From NCBI GenBank assembly GCA_964508975.1, contig CAZDVQ010000002.1:163824-227823 (forward strand): 64,000 bases of DNA. Direction: 5' to 3'. The notes beneath the pieces are model-generated. The model did not search any database and was not told where the DNA came from. It saw only the letters and a program-made list of their open reading frames with translations. This DNA comes from CAZDVQ01 sp964508975. Lineage in GTDB: Bacteria; Bacteroidota; Bacteroidia; Chitinophagales; Saprospiraceae. Positions 26,172 to 35,274 of this stretch are shown here, in pieces. The translations under genes and the position numbers were made by a program. The stretch's first letter is position 1, and every line of letters begins with the position of its first letter.

Positions 26172-26284
26172 CTTTTTCAGTTTTTAGTTACGCAACAAAA
26201 CTACACTTGATTTAAAGTAAATAAAAACAACTTTTTCAGCATAACACAGGAGTCTGAATGTAAATTTATACGATCGAAACTATC

Positions 26285-26421
26285 GCGTGAGCTGCTTGGA
26301 GCGCCGCCGCGCCAGCGGCGGGTGCCGCAGGCACCGACCGATTAGGGAGCGCGGAAAGGAGCGACCCGAGCGCTGTAGAGCCGCCCAATCTGGGCGGCTT
26401 CGCAACGCGAGGGGCACGCCC
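26285..26421 (-). repeat. GC-rich structured intergenic repeat, copy 8
   Basis: Reverse orientation between two same-strand T9SS genes. Closing stem GCGTG/CACGC, one of two copies with this pair. The interior contains hairpins GCCGCC-CAATCT-GGGCGGC and GGTGCC-GCA-GGCACC. Confidence 0.85.
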
Positions 26422-26427
26422 AAAAAT

Positions 26428-26463
26428 AAAAAAGCAGGGGCTCAAATGAATGAACCCCTGCTT
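26428..26463 (-). terminator. Intrinsic terminator of the sugar dehydrogenase gene
   Basis: On the minus strand, an AAAGCAGGGG/CCCCTGCTTT stem followed by a T-run, about 27 bp past the stop codon. Confidence 0.85.
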
Positions 26464-26489
26464 TGTGCATATATAGTATTGACTAAGTG

Positions 26490-28103
26490 CTATTGCTTAA
26501 CCACCTTGCCCGTCCAACGACCAGCAGGAGCGCTCACTTCAAGCAAATAAACACCTGGTACCAACGCGCTACCATCGAGTTTAAAGTTATGGCTGTTGAC
26601 TTGTTGACGCAACATTTCCTGACCATTGATATTGAGCACGCGAACGAAAGTCTCGGCACTCAATGCCTCAGCGGGGATTTCAACCATTAACTGTTCGTTG
26701 AAAGGGTTAGGACTAGTTTTCACCGCCCAGTTTTGTTGGAAGGTTTGTGTACCAGTGTTCAACACGAAAGTACTTGAAACAGCACCGCAAGTATTAGCAT
26801 CTTGTATCAGCAACTGGTAATTACCATTTTGTGACGGCGCAAAGGTTCCGCTATTGGCGCCCAAGATAGGCTGTCCTTCCAAAAACCATTGGTAATAAGC
26901 CGCTGGTGGGCCAGTAGCAACCAAATTTCCTGCAACTGTATCAATAACAGGTGCATTGGGTGCCGAGGTACAGTTACCATTCAAGCGGTAAATGATACCA
27001 GAGCCGATAGCCAAGGCATACAAACCACCCTCACTGTCCTCGCCAAAGCCTACGAATTCGTAATCGGCAGCGTTAAGCAATTGTTGGTTGGCGAAGCTTC
27101 CGGTATTTTGGTTGATACCCCAGAAATAACCCGAGCAGAAATCGGTGTAAATATACTTACCCCAAAGGTGTGGTTGATCGATAGTACGCGATACGTAGCC
27201 ACCGCTTACCGAGCAGTGCAGCGCACCATGTGAGTAGAAGTGAATAGGAGCATCGTAATCGGCTGCTGGGCCACAACCGCTTGAGTTGTAACTAGCATTG
27301 GCCTCAAAACAGCGCCAGCCGTAGTTTTCGCCACCAGTGCTAGCTGCCGCTTGGAAATTAATTTCTTCGCGGGCATCTTGGCCCACGTCGGCAATCCACA
27401 TGTCGCCAGTAAGGGGGTCAAAGCTAAAGCGCCAAGGATTACGCACGCCCAAGGCCCAGATTTCGGGCAAGGTGGTGGCGCTGGTAGCAAATGGGTTGCT
27501 GGCCGGCACGAGGTAACCCGTGGGGGTATTCACATCGATGCGGAGCATTTTACCCAACAAGTTTTGAGGGTTTTGCGAGCGGTTGCCTGGGTCGCCAGCG
27601 CTTCCGCCATCACCCATACCGATGTATAGGTAGCCATCCGGGCCGAATTTGATCTGGCCACCATTGTGGTTAGAGAAAGGCTGAGTGATGGTAAGCAAGA
27701 TTTGCTCACTCGCCACGAGGGCACGGTTTGAGTCAGCAGGGTCAACTGAAAAACGGGAGATACGTGTGGTTCCGGCACCTGACCCCGTGGTGTAGTTGAC
27801 ATAAAAATAGCCGTTGTTGGCATAATCTGGGTGGAAGGCAAGGCCAAGTAAGCCTTGTTCGTTACCTGTTGAATGAACTGGCCCACTGATATCAAGGAAG
27901 GCTGGAGTTAAAGTTTGACCAGCGCCGTTGATAATTTTGATGCGGCCATCTTGTTCCACGACAAATTTACGGTCATCGCCGCAGTGGGTCATGTCAACAG
28001 GTTTAGTAAAACCCGAGGCAAAGTTGGTCAACTGGATGGTTGGTTGAGCCAGCATTTTGCCTAAGCTCAAACAAGCTAAAAGTCCAAGGTAAATTTTCTT
28101 CAT
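26490..28103 (-). CDS. Secreted PQQ-dependent sugar dehydrogenase-like protein with T9SS sorting domain
   Basis: A 537-residue exported protein. After the signal peptide (MKKIYLGLLACLSLGKMLAQ) comes a glucose/sorbosone dehydrogenase beta-propeller (FASGFTKPVDMTHCGDDR, LGLAFHPDYANNGYFYVNY, HNGGQIKFGPDGYLYIGMGD, LGVRNPWRFSFDP), residues about 25-370. An Ig-like linker follows, and the C-terminus is a type A T9SS sorting domain (TSPNPFNEQLMVEIP ... VPGVYLLEV). The family oxidises sugars using PQQ; no PQQ biosynthesis gene is in the window, so cofactor supply is unknown. A terminator follows. Confidence 0.93.
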   Translation of the reverse strand: MKKIYLGLLACLSLGKMLAQPTIQLTNFASGFTKPVDMTHCGDDRKFVVEQDGRIKIINGAGQTLTPAFLDISGPVHSTGNEQGLLGLAFHPDYANNGYFYVNYTTGSGAGTTRISRFSVDPADSNRALVASEQILLTITQPFSNHNGGQIKFGPDGYLYIGMGDGGSAGDPGNRSQNPQNLLGKMLRIDVNTPTGYLVPASNPFATSATTLPEIWALGVRNPWRFSFDPLTGDMWIADVGQDAREEINFQAAASTGGENYGWRCFEANASYNSSGCGPAADYDAPIHFYSHGALHCSVSGGYVSRTIDQPHLWGKYIYTDFCSGYFWGINQNTGSFANQQLLNAADYEFVGFGEDSEGGLYALAIGSGIIYRLNGNCTSAPNAPVIDTVAGNLVATGPPAAYYQWFLEGQPILGANSGTFAPSQNGNYQLLIQDANTCGAVSSTFVLNTGTQTFQQNWAVKTSPNPFNEQLMVEIPAEALSAETFVRVLNINGQEMLRQQVNSHNFKLDGSALVPGVYLLEVSAPAGRWTGKVVKQ

Positions 28104-28136
28104 AAAAGTTATTTTGATAGTTCAAATAGGATGCTG

Positions 28137-28655
28137 TTAAACGGCCTGCATCACGCTGCCGCATTTTTTGCAGGTACGTAACTCCTCCGAAGCCATGAAA
28201 GCGTTCATCACGGGCGGGAGCTGGTTCACGATGTCGCTCATTTCAAAGCTAGCTTCATGTAGCTTGTGGCTGCAAGATTCGCAGAACCACATGAGTTTGT
28301 CGATCTCGCCTGGTTTGCGAACACGTTCAATCACGAGGCCAACGGTGTTAGCTGGGCGTTGAGGCGAATGCGGCACGCGCGCTGGCAGGAGGAACATATC
28401 TCCTTCACGGATATGGATGATTTCAGGTTGGCCATCCTCGTTAAAAATTTTCACCGAGATATCGCCTTCCAACTGGTAAAACAGCTCTTCGCCGTCTTCG
28501 AAGTGATAATCTTTACGGCCGTTGGGGCCACCCACCACCATCACGACAAAATCCTCGCTGAGTTTGTACACTTGCTGGTTACCCACGGGTGGTTTCAAAA
28601 GATGACGATGTTCATCAATCCAGGCTTGGAGGTTAAACGGTGGTAAAATTGGCAT
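28137..28655 (-). CDS. nbaC: 3-Hydroxyanthranilate 3,4-dioxygenase
   Basis: A 172-residue cupin dioxygenase that opens the ring of 3-hydroxyanthranilate in the kynurenine pathway for tryptophan breakdown or NAD synthesis. The cupin iron site and substrate region are intact (GGPNGRKDYHFEDGEELFYQLEG, then FLLPARVPHSPQRP). The C-terminal rubredoxin-like site CESC ... CKKC typical of the bacterial enzyme is present. The window also holds a RidA-type protein related to 2-aminomuconate deaminase at 59343, but the other pathway genes are absent. The gene lies just upstream of the dehydrogenase on the same strand. Confidence 0.95.
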   Translation of the reverse strand: MPILPPFNLQAWIDEHRHLLKPPVGNQQVYKLSEDFVVMVVGGPNGRKDYHFEDGEELFYQLEGDISVKIFNEDGQPEIIHIREGDMFLLPARVPHSPQRPANTVGLVIERVRKPGEIDKLMWFCESCSHKLHEASFEMSDIVNQLPPVMNAFMASEELRTCKKCGSVMQAV

Positions 28656-28866
28656 GGCTGGGTGTTTTATAACTGACCGTAAAAATGCACAAAAAAATTG
28701 AAATGCGCATCACGCTGGCGGGATGTTGCTTGGCAGGCTGAGCATTTATTCCAATTAGAGCAGCTTTTATGCATAAACTATAACCGAATGGAATAAAGTA
28801 TAACCAATTGAATGACAATTGATTAAATTTTTGTATATAGTTTTACCCCCTACAAACAACACCAAT

Positions 28867-29565
28867 ATGAACACTGCAAAACAATGGTTACTTGATTTAG
28901 CCGGACTGGTTTATCCGTCGCTTTGCATGGCTTGCCACCAGCATATCCCCTTGGGTAAACAGCACATTTGTTTTAGCTGCTATTACCGTTTGCCGCGCAC
29001 CAACTACCACGAGATCAACGACAACCCCATCGTGGAGCGTTTCTGGGGCCGGGTACCCATTCTCTGGGGTACCAGTTACTTGCATTTCAGCAAGCAAGGG
29101 CGTGTACAAGAGTTGGTGCATCAACTCAAGTATGAGCGCAAGCCTGAAATAGGCATTGCCTTGGGCGAGATGCTCGGTAAAGACCTGTTGGGCACTCGTT
29201 TCGATCGGGTGGATGCCATTGTCCCGGTGCCGTTACACCCCAGCAAGTTGTGGGAACGCGGCTACAACCAGGCCGCTAAATTTGCCGAGGGATTGGCCAC
29301 CGTGCTGAACAAACCCATGTGGGAACATGGCTTGTTGAAAGCCAGTGCTACCAAGACCCAAACCAAGAAATCGCGGATGGAACGCTTTGGCAACGTGGGC
29401 GAAACCTTTGCCATCGGCATGCCCGAACAGCTCGCAGGGAAACATATTTTACTGGTAGATGATGTAATTACAACAGGGGCAACCATCGAGGCTTGTGCGC
29501 TGAAAATACTAGGGATTCCAGATACTTTGGTCAGCGTGGCCAGCATCGCCGTGGCGGGAGATTAG
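28867..29565 (+). CDS. ComF-family phosphoribosyltransferase-like protein
   Basis: About 232 residues from ATG at 28867; the upstream in-frame ATG at 28819 is less likely. An N-terminal zinc-finger segment (CMACHQH, CFSCYYRLPR) is followed by a phosphoribosyltransferase domain ending in the PRPP loop ILLVDDVITTGAT. ComF proteins are linked to DNA uptake and transformation, and widely conserved. The gene stands alone, and no other competence gene is nearby. Confidence 0.92.
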   Translation: MNTAKQWLLDLAGLVYPSLCMACHQHIPLGKQHICFSCYYRLPRTNYHEINDNPIVERFWGRVPILWGTSYLHFSKQGRVQELVHQLKYERKPEIGIALGEMLGKDLLGTRFDRVDAIVPVPLHPSKLWERGYNQAAKFAEGLATVLNKPMWEHGLLKASATKTQTKKSRMERFGNVGETFAIGMPEQLAGKHILLVDDVITTGATIEACALKILGIPDTLVSVASIAVAGD

Positions 29566-29615
29566 CGTTTTGGCATATGATTTGTTCATACAGCAGTTCA
29601 CAAAATCATTAGATT

Positions 29616-30011
29616 ATGAAGCACTATCGCAATTTTGTAGCAGTTTTGCTACTATCTTCGATGGGAGCGGGAAGTTGCCAAGAGAAAACCGAGGGTCAAA
29701 TTCGGCCAGCCGCCGAGACCATCATCGGAACCTGGAAAGTCAGCACCGGAACTGGTGAAGACGGAACAGTAACCTTCAAAACAGACAAATCAGGCTATTC
29801 AGATTCATCTGTTTTCGAAGGCATGGAAGCCGGGGCAAAGGCCCCAGCATTTACTTGGAACATTATGCCCGATGGGCGCCAAGTTGAAATTATCTACAAC
29901 AATACGGAAACTCAAGAACCCGTTGTAGTGTTGTTCGATATCGAGCAGAGCAAAACCCGCCGGCTTGTACTGGCCTACCTAGGCGTGCAGGTGGCACTTT
30001 CAAAAGTGTAA
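29616..30011 (+). CDS. Small lipocalin-like lipoprotein
   Basis: A 131-residue protein. A lipoprotein signal ends at GAGSC (about Cys21). The mature part opens with IIGTWKVSTGTGEDGTVTF, a pattern seen in lipocalin-like and DUF-type Bacteroidota lipoproteins that form a small beta barrel. No function can be assigned. A strong terminator follows. Confidence 0.75.
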   Translation: MKHYRNFVAVLLLSSMGAGSCQEKTEGQIRPAAETIIGTWKVSTGTGEDGTVTFKTDKSGYSDSSVFEGMEAGAKAPAFTWNIMPDGRQVEIIYNNTETQEPVVVLFDIEQSKTRRLVLAYLGVQVALSKV

Positions 30012-30039
30012 TCCCTTTGGCTTTATCCCCCTGAAGCCC

Positions 30040-30070
30040 GCCAGCCTTCCCCCGAAGGCTGGCTTTTTTT
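30040..30070 (+). terminator. Intrinsic terminator of the lipocalin-like gene
   Basis: Stem GCCAGCCTT/AAGGCTGGC with a five-to-six base loop, then a run of seven T, about 30 bp after the stop. Confidence 0.88.
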
Positions 30071-30084
30071 ATGTTTATTTTTTT

Positions 30085-30217
30085 GGGCGCATCCCTCGCT
30101 TGTGGGGCGTATAGCAATACGCCCCTACGATGCGCTCGGGTCGCTCCCCTCCGGGTGCGCTATTCGCTTAGTGCTACGCACCGCGGCTTGCAGCCGCGCC
30201 CTCCGGGCAGCTTGCGC
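30085..30217 (+). repeat. GC-rich structured intergenic repeat, copy 9, with nested palindrome
   Basis: Forward orientation, right after the terminator. Closing stem GCGCA/TGCGC. A nested palindrome GGGGCGTAT-AGCA-ATACGCCCC fills the first hairpin loop. Confidence 0.92.
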
Positions 30218-30354
30218 TGGGGCAGGAAAATATTACTGCCCGCCTCTAAAGCCCACGATTTTACACTTGTACTCCATTGTGTATATTACTTTCCCTACTT
30301 TTGCACCGCCTACCAAACTAATCTAAGCCTGCATTGTTTGTACAGGATTGCACT

Positions 30355-30458
30355 GCGTTAGCTGGCCGGAGGGCACCCGCGTAGCGGGTGGTGCGCATCG
30401 CGCACTAAGCGTTTAGCGCACCCGCAGGACAGCGACGGCGCAACGCGCCGGAACGCCC
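30355..30458 (-). repeat. GC-rich structured intergenic repeat, copy 10
   Basis: Reverse orientation, 137 bp from copy 9, so the two face each other around an otherwise empty AT-rich spacer (30218-30354, no gene seen). Closing stem GCGTT/AACGC; hairpins ACCCGC-GTA-GCGGGT and CGGCGC-GTT-GCGCCG. It ends 24 bp before the start of the ABC exporter gene. Confidence 0.92.
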
Positions 30459-30481
30459 AAATAATTCTAAAAAATCAAGCC

Positions 30482-32251
30482 TTGAGCGACAAGAAAACGA
30501 ATAACCTCAGCATTTTACCCCGGGTACTGGGCCTGGCAAAACCCTACAAAGCCGTTTTTTGGGCTTGTTTTGGCCTTGCCGTGGTGATGGCACCCGTTGG
30601 CGTGCTGCGTCCGCGATTGATTGAACAAACCGTGGATGGCCCTATCTCGCAAGGCGATATGCCCGGCCTGATGCTCATGCTGGGCATACTGGTAGCCATT
30701 TTGCTGCTGGAAGGTGTGCTGCAATATGCGTTCTCTTACACCACCTCTTGGCTAGGCCAATCGGTTATTCGAGACCTGCGGGTTAGGGTTTTTAACCACA
30801 TTAACCGACTGAACCTCAGCTACTTCGACAAAACGCCCGTGGGCCGCTCCATTACCCGGACCATCAGCGATATCGAGACCATCAACACGGTTTTTTCGGA
30901 AGGGGTGATTACCATCGTGGCCGATATCCTCTCGCTTATTTTCGTGCTGGCCATCATGTTTTACACCAGCTGGAAACTAACCCTGGTATGCTTGGCTACC
31001 CTACCCCTGCTGCTGCTAGCCACCTGGTTTTTCAAGGAAGGCGTGAAAAAATCGTTTGAAGCCGTGCGCACCAAGGTGGCCGACATGAATACCTTCCTGC
31101 AAGAACGCATTACCGGTATGCGTATCGTGCAGATTTTCAGGGCGGAAGACAAAGAGATGGCCAAGTTCAAGCAAATTAACCATGATTATACCAAGGCCAA
31201 CCTCGATTCGATTTTTTACTACTCGGTATTTTTTCCAGCAGTAGAGATTTTCCTTGCGGCCTCCCTCGGCCTCATGGTTTGGGCAGGTACCCGCGGCGTG
31301 TTGAACGATGAATTCAGCGTGGGTGTTTTAATCTCTTTCCCGCTGTATATCAACATGTTGTTTAGGCCCGTGCGCATGTTGGCTGATAAATTTAATACCC
31401 TGCAAATGGGATTGGTAGCCGCCAACCGCGTGTTCGAGGTGCTTGATAACCAAGAGCAGCTGGAACAAAGCGGCGACTATGCCCCCGAGAAACTACGTGG
31501 CGAGCTTAGCTTCGAAAACGTACATTTTAAATACGGTAGCGCTGCTGAAAATGCTGATGCCGAATGGATCCTCAACGATGTTTCATTCAATGTGAACGCG
31601 GGCGAAACCCTAGCCATCGTGGGTAGCACGGGCTCGGGCAAAACCACCATCATCAGTCTTTTAGCTAAATTGTACGAGATACAGCAAGGTAAAATCAGCA
31701 TCGACGGGACCGACATCAACGAATATAAACTATCGGCCTTGCGCCGCCGCATTGCCGTGGTACTGCAAGACGTGTTCTTGTTCTCCGGCTCGGTGTTCGA
31801 CAATATTACCTTGCGCGACGAAAAATTCAGTCGCGAGCAAATTGAAGCCGCGGCTAAAACTATCGGTGCACACCCTTTCATTGAAAAACTGCCCGGCGGT
31901 TACGACTACCAGGTGATGGAACGCGGCGCTACACTGAGTATGGGTCAACGCCAGTTGATTTCGTTTGTACGAGCGCTGGTCATGAACCCCGATATCTTGA
32001 TCCTTGATGAAGCCACCTCGTCTATCGACCCAGAGACGGAATCGGTAATCCAAAACGCCATTGAAACGCTTATCCGCAAGCGGACCTCCATCATCATTGC
32101 GCACCGTTTAAGTACCATACAGCATGCAGACAAGGTGCTGGTACTCAGCAAGGGCAAGGTGGTAGAATTTGGTAGCCCCAAAACCCTGCTGCAAAACCCC
32201 GATGGCCATTACCGCAAGTTATACGACATGCAATTTGCCGAGCAAGTGTAG
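30482..32251 (+). CDS. ABC exporter, fused membrane and ATPase domains (MsbA/MDR type)
   Basis: A 589-residue half-transporter with six membrane helices (about 20-320) and a nucleotide-binding domain. Motifs: Walker A GSTGSGKT (381-388), signature TLSMGQRQ, Walker B LILDEATSSID and the H-loop IIAHRLST. The start is TTG at 30482, as no ATG or GTG is better placed. It would work as a homodimer or with a second half elsewhere; substrates of this group include lipids and drugs, and MsbA function is possible but unproven. Confidence 0.93.
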   Translation: MSDKKTNNLSILPRVLGLAKPYKAVFWACFGLAVVMAPVGVLRPRLIEQTVDGPISQGDMPGLMLMLGILVAILLLEGVLQYAFSYTTSWLGQSVIRDLRVRVFNHINRLNLSYFDKTPVGRSITRTISDIETINTVFSEGVITIVADILSLIFVLAIMFYTSWKLTLVCLATLPLLLLATWFFKEGVKKSFEAVRTKVADMNTFLQERITGMRIVQIFRAEDKEMAKFKQINHDYTKANLDSIFYYSVFFPAVEIFLAASLGLMVWAGTRGVLNDEFSVGVLISFPLYINMLFRPVRMLADKFNTLQMGLVAANRVFEVLDNQEQLEQSGDYAPEKLRGELSFENVHFKYGSAAENADAEWILNDVSFNVNAGETLAIVGSTGSGKTTIISLLAKLYEIQQGKISIDGTDINEYKLSALRRRIAVVLQDVFLFSGSVFDNITLRDEKFSREQIEAAAKTIGAHPFIEKLPGGYDYQVMERGATLSMGQRQLISFVRALVMNPDILILDEATSSIDPETESVIQNAIETLIRKRTSIIIAHRLSTIQHADKVLVLSKGKVVEFGSPKTLLQNPDGHYRKLYDMQFAEQV

Positions 32252-32293
32252 TACAGGTTTGGAATTTAGCTTATATTTATCCTAAAATACCGT

Positions 32294-33280
32294 ATGTCGA
32301 AACGCATATTCGTAACCGGGGGCACGGGCCTAGTTGGCTCCAACCTACTACATCGTTTGGTTGGGAAAGGCAACCAAGTACTCGCCATGCGCCGTGGTAG
32401 CAGCAACATGCAACTGGTGAAGGATATTGAAAATCAAATCACTTGGATTGAAGGCGATTTGCTGGATGTTGAGCTCCTGTACGATAATTTAATCAACATT
32501 GACGAGGTGTACCACTGCGCCGCCGTGGTATCATTTGACCCACGCGACAAGGAGGCCATGTTCAAAATAAACATTGAAGGCACCGCCAACTTGGTGAATG
32601 CCGCCCTAGAGAACCAGGTGGGTAAATTTCTGCATGTAAGCTCCATAGCGGCTTTAGGCCGGGCCTTGGACACACCCAAGGTAGACGAAAAGTCGGTGTT
32701 TGAAAAAAGTCCGCTCAACTCGAACTACGCCATCAGCAAGCACCGCTCCGAGATGGAAGTTTGGCGTGGCGTGGCCGAGGGCCTGAACGCCGTGATTATA
32801 AACCCATCGGTGATATTGGGCAACGGGTTCTGGGATCAAGGCTCGGGTAAATTATTCACGGAGGTATGGAATGGACTGAAGTTTTACCCTAGGGGCGGAA
32901 CGGGCTTCGTGGACGTGCGCGACGTGGTTTCGGCCATGTTGCAGCTCATGGACAGCGATATCAGCGGCGAGCGTTTCATCTTGAACGCCGACAACCTGAG
33001 CTACCAAAGTTTTTTCAACAAGGTGGCCCTGGCGCTCCAAAAACCCGCCCCTAGCATAGAAGGTAAACCTTGGCTGGCCGAGATTGCCTGGCGCGTGGAA
33101 TGGCTCAAAAGTATGATTACAGGCAGCAAGCCTATCATCACCCGCGAAACCGTGCGCAGCAGTGCCCACCGTTTTTACTACGATAATACCAAGCTTATTC
33201 AAGCCCTTGATTTTGCCTACACCCCTGCGGAACAAAGCATCCGCGATACGGCCCAGCATTTTTTGGCGGCAAGGGATTAG
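32294..33280 (+). CDS. NAD-dependent epimerase/dehydratase (extended SDR)
   Basis: A 328-residue extended short-chain dehydrogenase. The Rossmann motif is TGGTGLVG (8-15), and the catalytic YxxxK is Tyr145-Lys149 (YAISK), with a preceding HVSSIAALG serine. The arrangement resembles dihydroflavonol-4-reductase-like and sugar-nucleotide epimerase families found widely in Bacteroidota; the substrate is uncertain. It follows the ABC exporter by 42 bp, so it may be co-transcribed. Confidence 0.9.
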   Translation: MSKRIFVTGGTGLVGSNLLHRLVGKGNQVLAMRRGSSNMQLVKDIENQITWIEGDLLDVELLYDNLINIDEVYHCAAVVSFDPRDKEAMFKINIEGTANLVNAALENQVGKFLHVSSIAALGRALDTPKVDEKSVFEKSPLNSNYAISKHRSEMEVWRGVAEGLNAVIINPSVILGNGFWDQGSGKLFTEVWNGLKFYPRGGTGFVDVRDVVSAMLQLMDSDISGERFILNADNLSYQSFFNKVALALQKPAPSIEGKPWLAEIAWRVEWLKSMITGSKPIITRETVRSSAHRFYYDNTKLIQALDFAYTPAEQSIRDTAQHFLAARD

Positions 33281-33368
33281 TGAGGTAAAGGGGGCTAAAG
33301 ATAGGTGAAGATGGCTAAAGGCTAAATCGGCCCAAAGTCATTTACTCCTTTATTCATTTTATCATTTT

Positions 33369-33466
33369 GGGCGCGTCGGCCTGCGGCCGTCGGTCCCCTC
33401 CAGGCGCGCTGTTCGCTTGGCGCTTCGCGCTGCCGCCTGCGGCGGCCCCTTCCGGGCACCTCGCGC
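33369..33466 (+). repeat. GC-rich structured intergenic repeat, copy 11
   Basis: Forward orientation between convergent genes. Closing stem GCGCG/CGCGC, first hairpin CGGCC-TGC-GGCCG, later hairpin GCCGCC-TGC-GGCGGC. Confidence 0.9.
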
Positions 33467-33511
33467 GAAGGGGGAGTTCTGGAACTTACACTTGTTGAAT
33501 GGAGCTATGAA

Positions 33512-34177
33512 TTAAAAATATCGACCGGAGATTATACGAGTACGGTGTAAACTATACCGCAGGCTAATACCGTGTAGAGGTTCGATACTGAAAATACCAA
33601 AGTTGCCCGAGCGGTTCTCAACTAACTTATAATTATAAAAATTCTGGCCATACTGTATATTGAAGCTGTACAATATGGAAAAACGATTGTTGATTCTGAA
33701 CGATAGCTTAGCCTTAGCCCTAAGGCCCAACATATGGTCGGTACGGACAGGCAGCCAGCCGCCTACAAATTTTGTATTATAATTTGTGATGCTGTAGGTG
33801 GTACCAAGCTCTGCCAAAAAGTTAAATCGCATGGAGAGGGGCACCTGGAATTCATAGCCTAGGCCAAACTCTTGACCGAACCATTGATTAAAACGCAGCC
33901 TATAATCATAATCAGTATAGCATTCTATAAACAAAGGCGAAGCAGATTCTATAGCAATAGGCCTGTAAGAAACATTAATTTGGCCCTTGTTTCTAAGCCT
34001 GTAGCCAACACCCAGTTGGGGGTAATAATTAAAATGTTTGAGGGGTACATTAAAACCTGGATTGGTTGACATTCGTCCGCCAAAGTTTAATGCACCCAGC
34101 TCAAAGCTCCATTGTGCTGCCGACCATTGGATGCTACAGCATAGTATGGCTAGACTGAGTATAGATTTAAGGTTCAT
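33512..34177 (-). CDS. Outer-membrane beta-barrel-like hypothetical protein
   Basis: A 221-residue exported protein with a signal peptide (MNLKSILSLAILCCSIQWSAAQ). The rest alternates hydrophobic and polar residues with repeated aromatic ends (QLGVGYRLRNKGQINVSYRP, EFGLGYEFQVPLSMRFNFLAELG), as in eight- to ten-stranded outer-membrane barrels. No specific family is recognised. It is convergent with the epimerase and divergent from trmB. Confidence 0.75.
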   Translation of the reverse strand: MNLKSILSLAILCCSIQWSAAQWSFELGALNFGGRMSTNPGFNVPLKHFNYYPQLGVGYRLRNKGQINVSYRPIAIESASPLFIECYTDYDYRLRFNQWFGQEFGLGYEFQVPLSMRFNFLAELGTTYSITNYNTKFVGGWLPVRTDHMLGLRAKAKLSFRINNRFSILYSFNIQYGQNFYNYKLVENRSGNFGIFSIEPLHGISLRYSLHRTRIISGRYF

Positions 34178-34355
34178 ACCTAATATTTTTTACAAATATA
34201 GGGATTAGTTAGCATAATGCTGAAATTAGCATAAGGCTTTTTTGGCCAAAGGCTAAAAGTAGCTAAAGATGGCCGAAAGCTAAATTAGCTAAAACGCAAA
34301 ATATCAAAAACAGCTAAAAAATCCCGTTCTTCGCGGTCTGAAAAACGATTTTACA

Positions 34356-35045
34356 GTGGCCAAGAAGAATAAGTTGCAGAAATTTGCCGAGTTGTATGAG
34401 CTGGCAAACGTGTACCAGAACCTTGAAGGTAAAGAACCCGTGTTGACACATTTAGACGACAACGAAGTGCGCATGTCGGGTAAATGGTGTGCCCAACAGT
34501 TTAAAAATCAAAACGACTTGGTGCTGGAGCTGGCTTGCGGCAAAGGCGAATACACCCGGAACCTCGCCACGGAATACCCCGACAAGAATTTTATCGGGGT
34601 TGACCTCAAGGGCAACCGCATCTGGAAAGGTGCTACCGAAGCCTTGAACAATGGCATACACAATGCCGCCTTCTTGCGCACGCGCATCGAGCTGATGGAA
34701 CAGTTTTTTGCCCCGGATGAAGTGAGCGAAATCTGGATTACCTTCCCCGACCCACACCTGCGCAACGCCAAAAGCGATAAACGCCTTACCTCGCCGCGCT
34801 ATCTCGACCTGTACCGCAAGTTCCTCAAACCTGGCGGTATCATACACCTGAAAACCGACGACCCGACCCTCTACGCTTATACCTTGCGTACCCTGGCCGA
34901 TTACCCCTCGGAAATCATTTACCAGAAAGACGATATCTACGCCGAGGAGCTGGCTTACCCCGAGCTACGCTTTAAAACGTACTACGAGGGTATGCACCTG
35001 GAGATTGGCCGTAAAATAAAGTACGTGCGTTTCAGGCTCAAGTAA
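34356..35045 (+). CDS. trmB: tRNA (guanine-N7-)-methyltransferase
   Basis: A 229-residue TrmB that methylates G46 of tRNA using SAM. Motifs: LVLELACGKGEYTRNLA (SAM site), NFIGVDLKGNRIWKG, and the family signature ITFPDPHLRNAKSDKRL. The start is GTG at 34356. Full length for the family. The upstream spacer (34178-34355) carries repetitive GGCTAAAG-type low-complexity sequence. Confidence 0.97.
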   Translation: MAKKNKLQKFAELYELANVYQNLEGKEPVLTHLDDNEVRMSGKWCAQQFKNQNDLVLELACGKGEYTRNLATEYPDKNFIGVDLKGNRIWKGATEALNNGIHNAAFLRTRIELMEQFFAPDEVSEIWITFPDPHLRNAKSDKRLTSPRYLDLYRKFLKPGGIIHLKTDDPTLYAYTLRTLADYPSEIIYQKDDIYAEELAYPELRFKTYYEGMHLEIGRKIKYVRFRLK

Positions 35046-35053
35046 TACACCCT

Positions 35054-35164
35054 GCGGCAGGGATAGTAGCGGGCGCCGGAGGCGCTCCCGCAGCGCGCAG
35101 CGCAAGGGACAAGCAACGCGCAGCCGCGCATAGCCCGGTGCCGAGCAACGCGAGGCAGCCGCCC
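35054..35164 (-). repeat. GC-rich structured intergenic repeat, copy 12
   Basis: Reverse orientation between trmB and typA. Closing stem GCGGC/GCCGC. Interior of the divergent subtype (AAGCAACGCGCAGCCGCG-like on the plus strand), shared with copy 19. Confidence 0.82.
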
Positions 35165-35233
35165 AAAAAACAATTAATAGTTAATTAATCGCTTATGTTT
35201 CAAGGGTTTTACTTTATTTCGGAAATAAAGACT

Positions 35234-35241
35234 TACCTTTG
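35234..35241 (+). promoter_or_regulatory. -7 promoter element (TACCTTTG) of typA
   Basis: Exact TAnnTTTG match 33 bp upstream of the typA ATG. Confidence 0.55.
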
Positions 35242-35274
35242 CGCCCTGTTTTATAAATTTATCTAATTTTTTCC

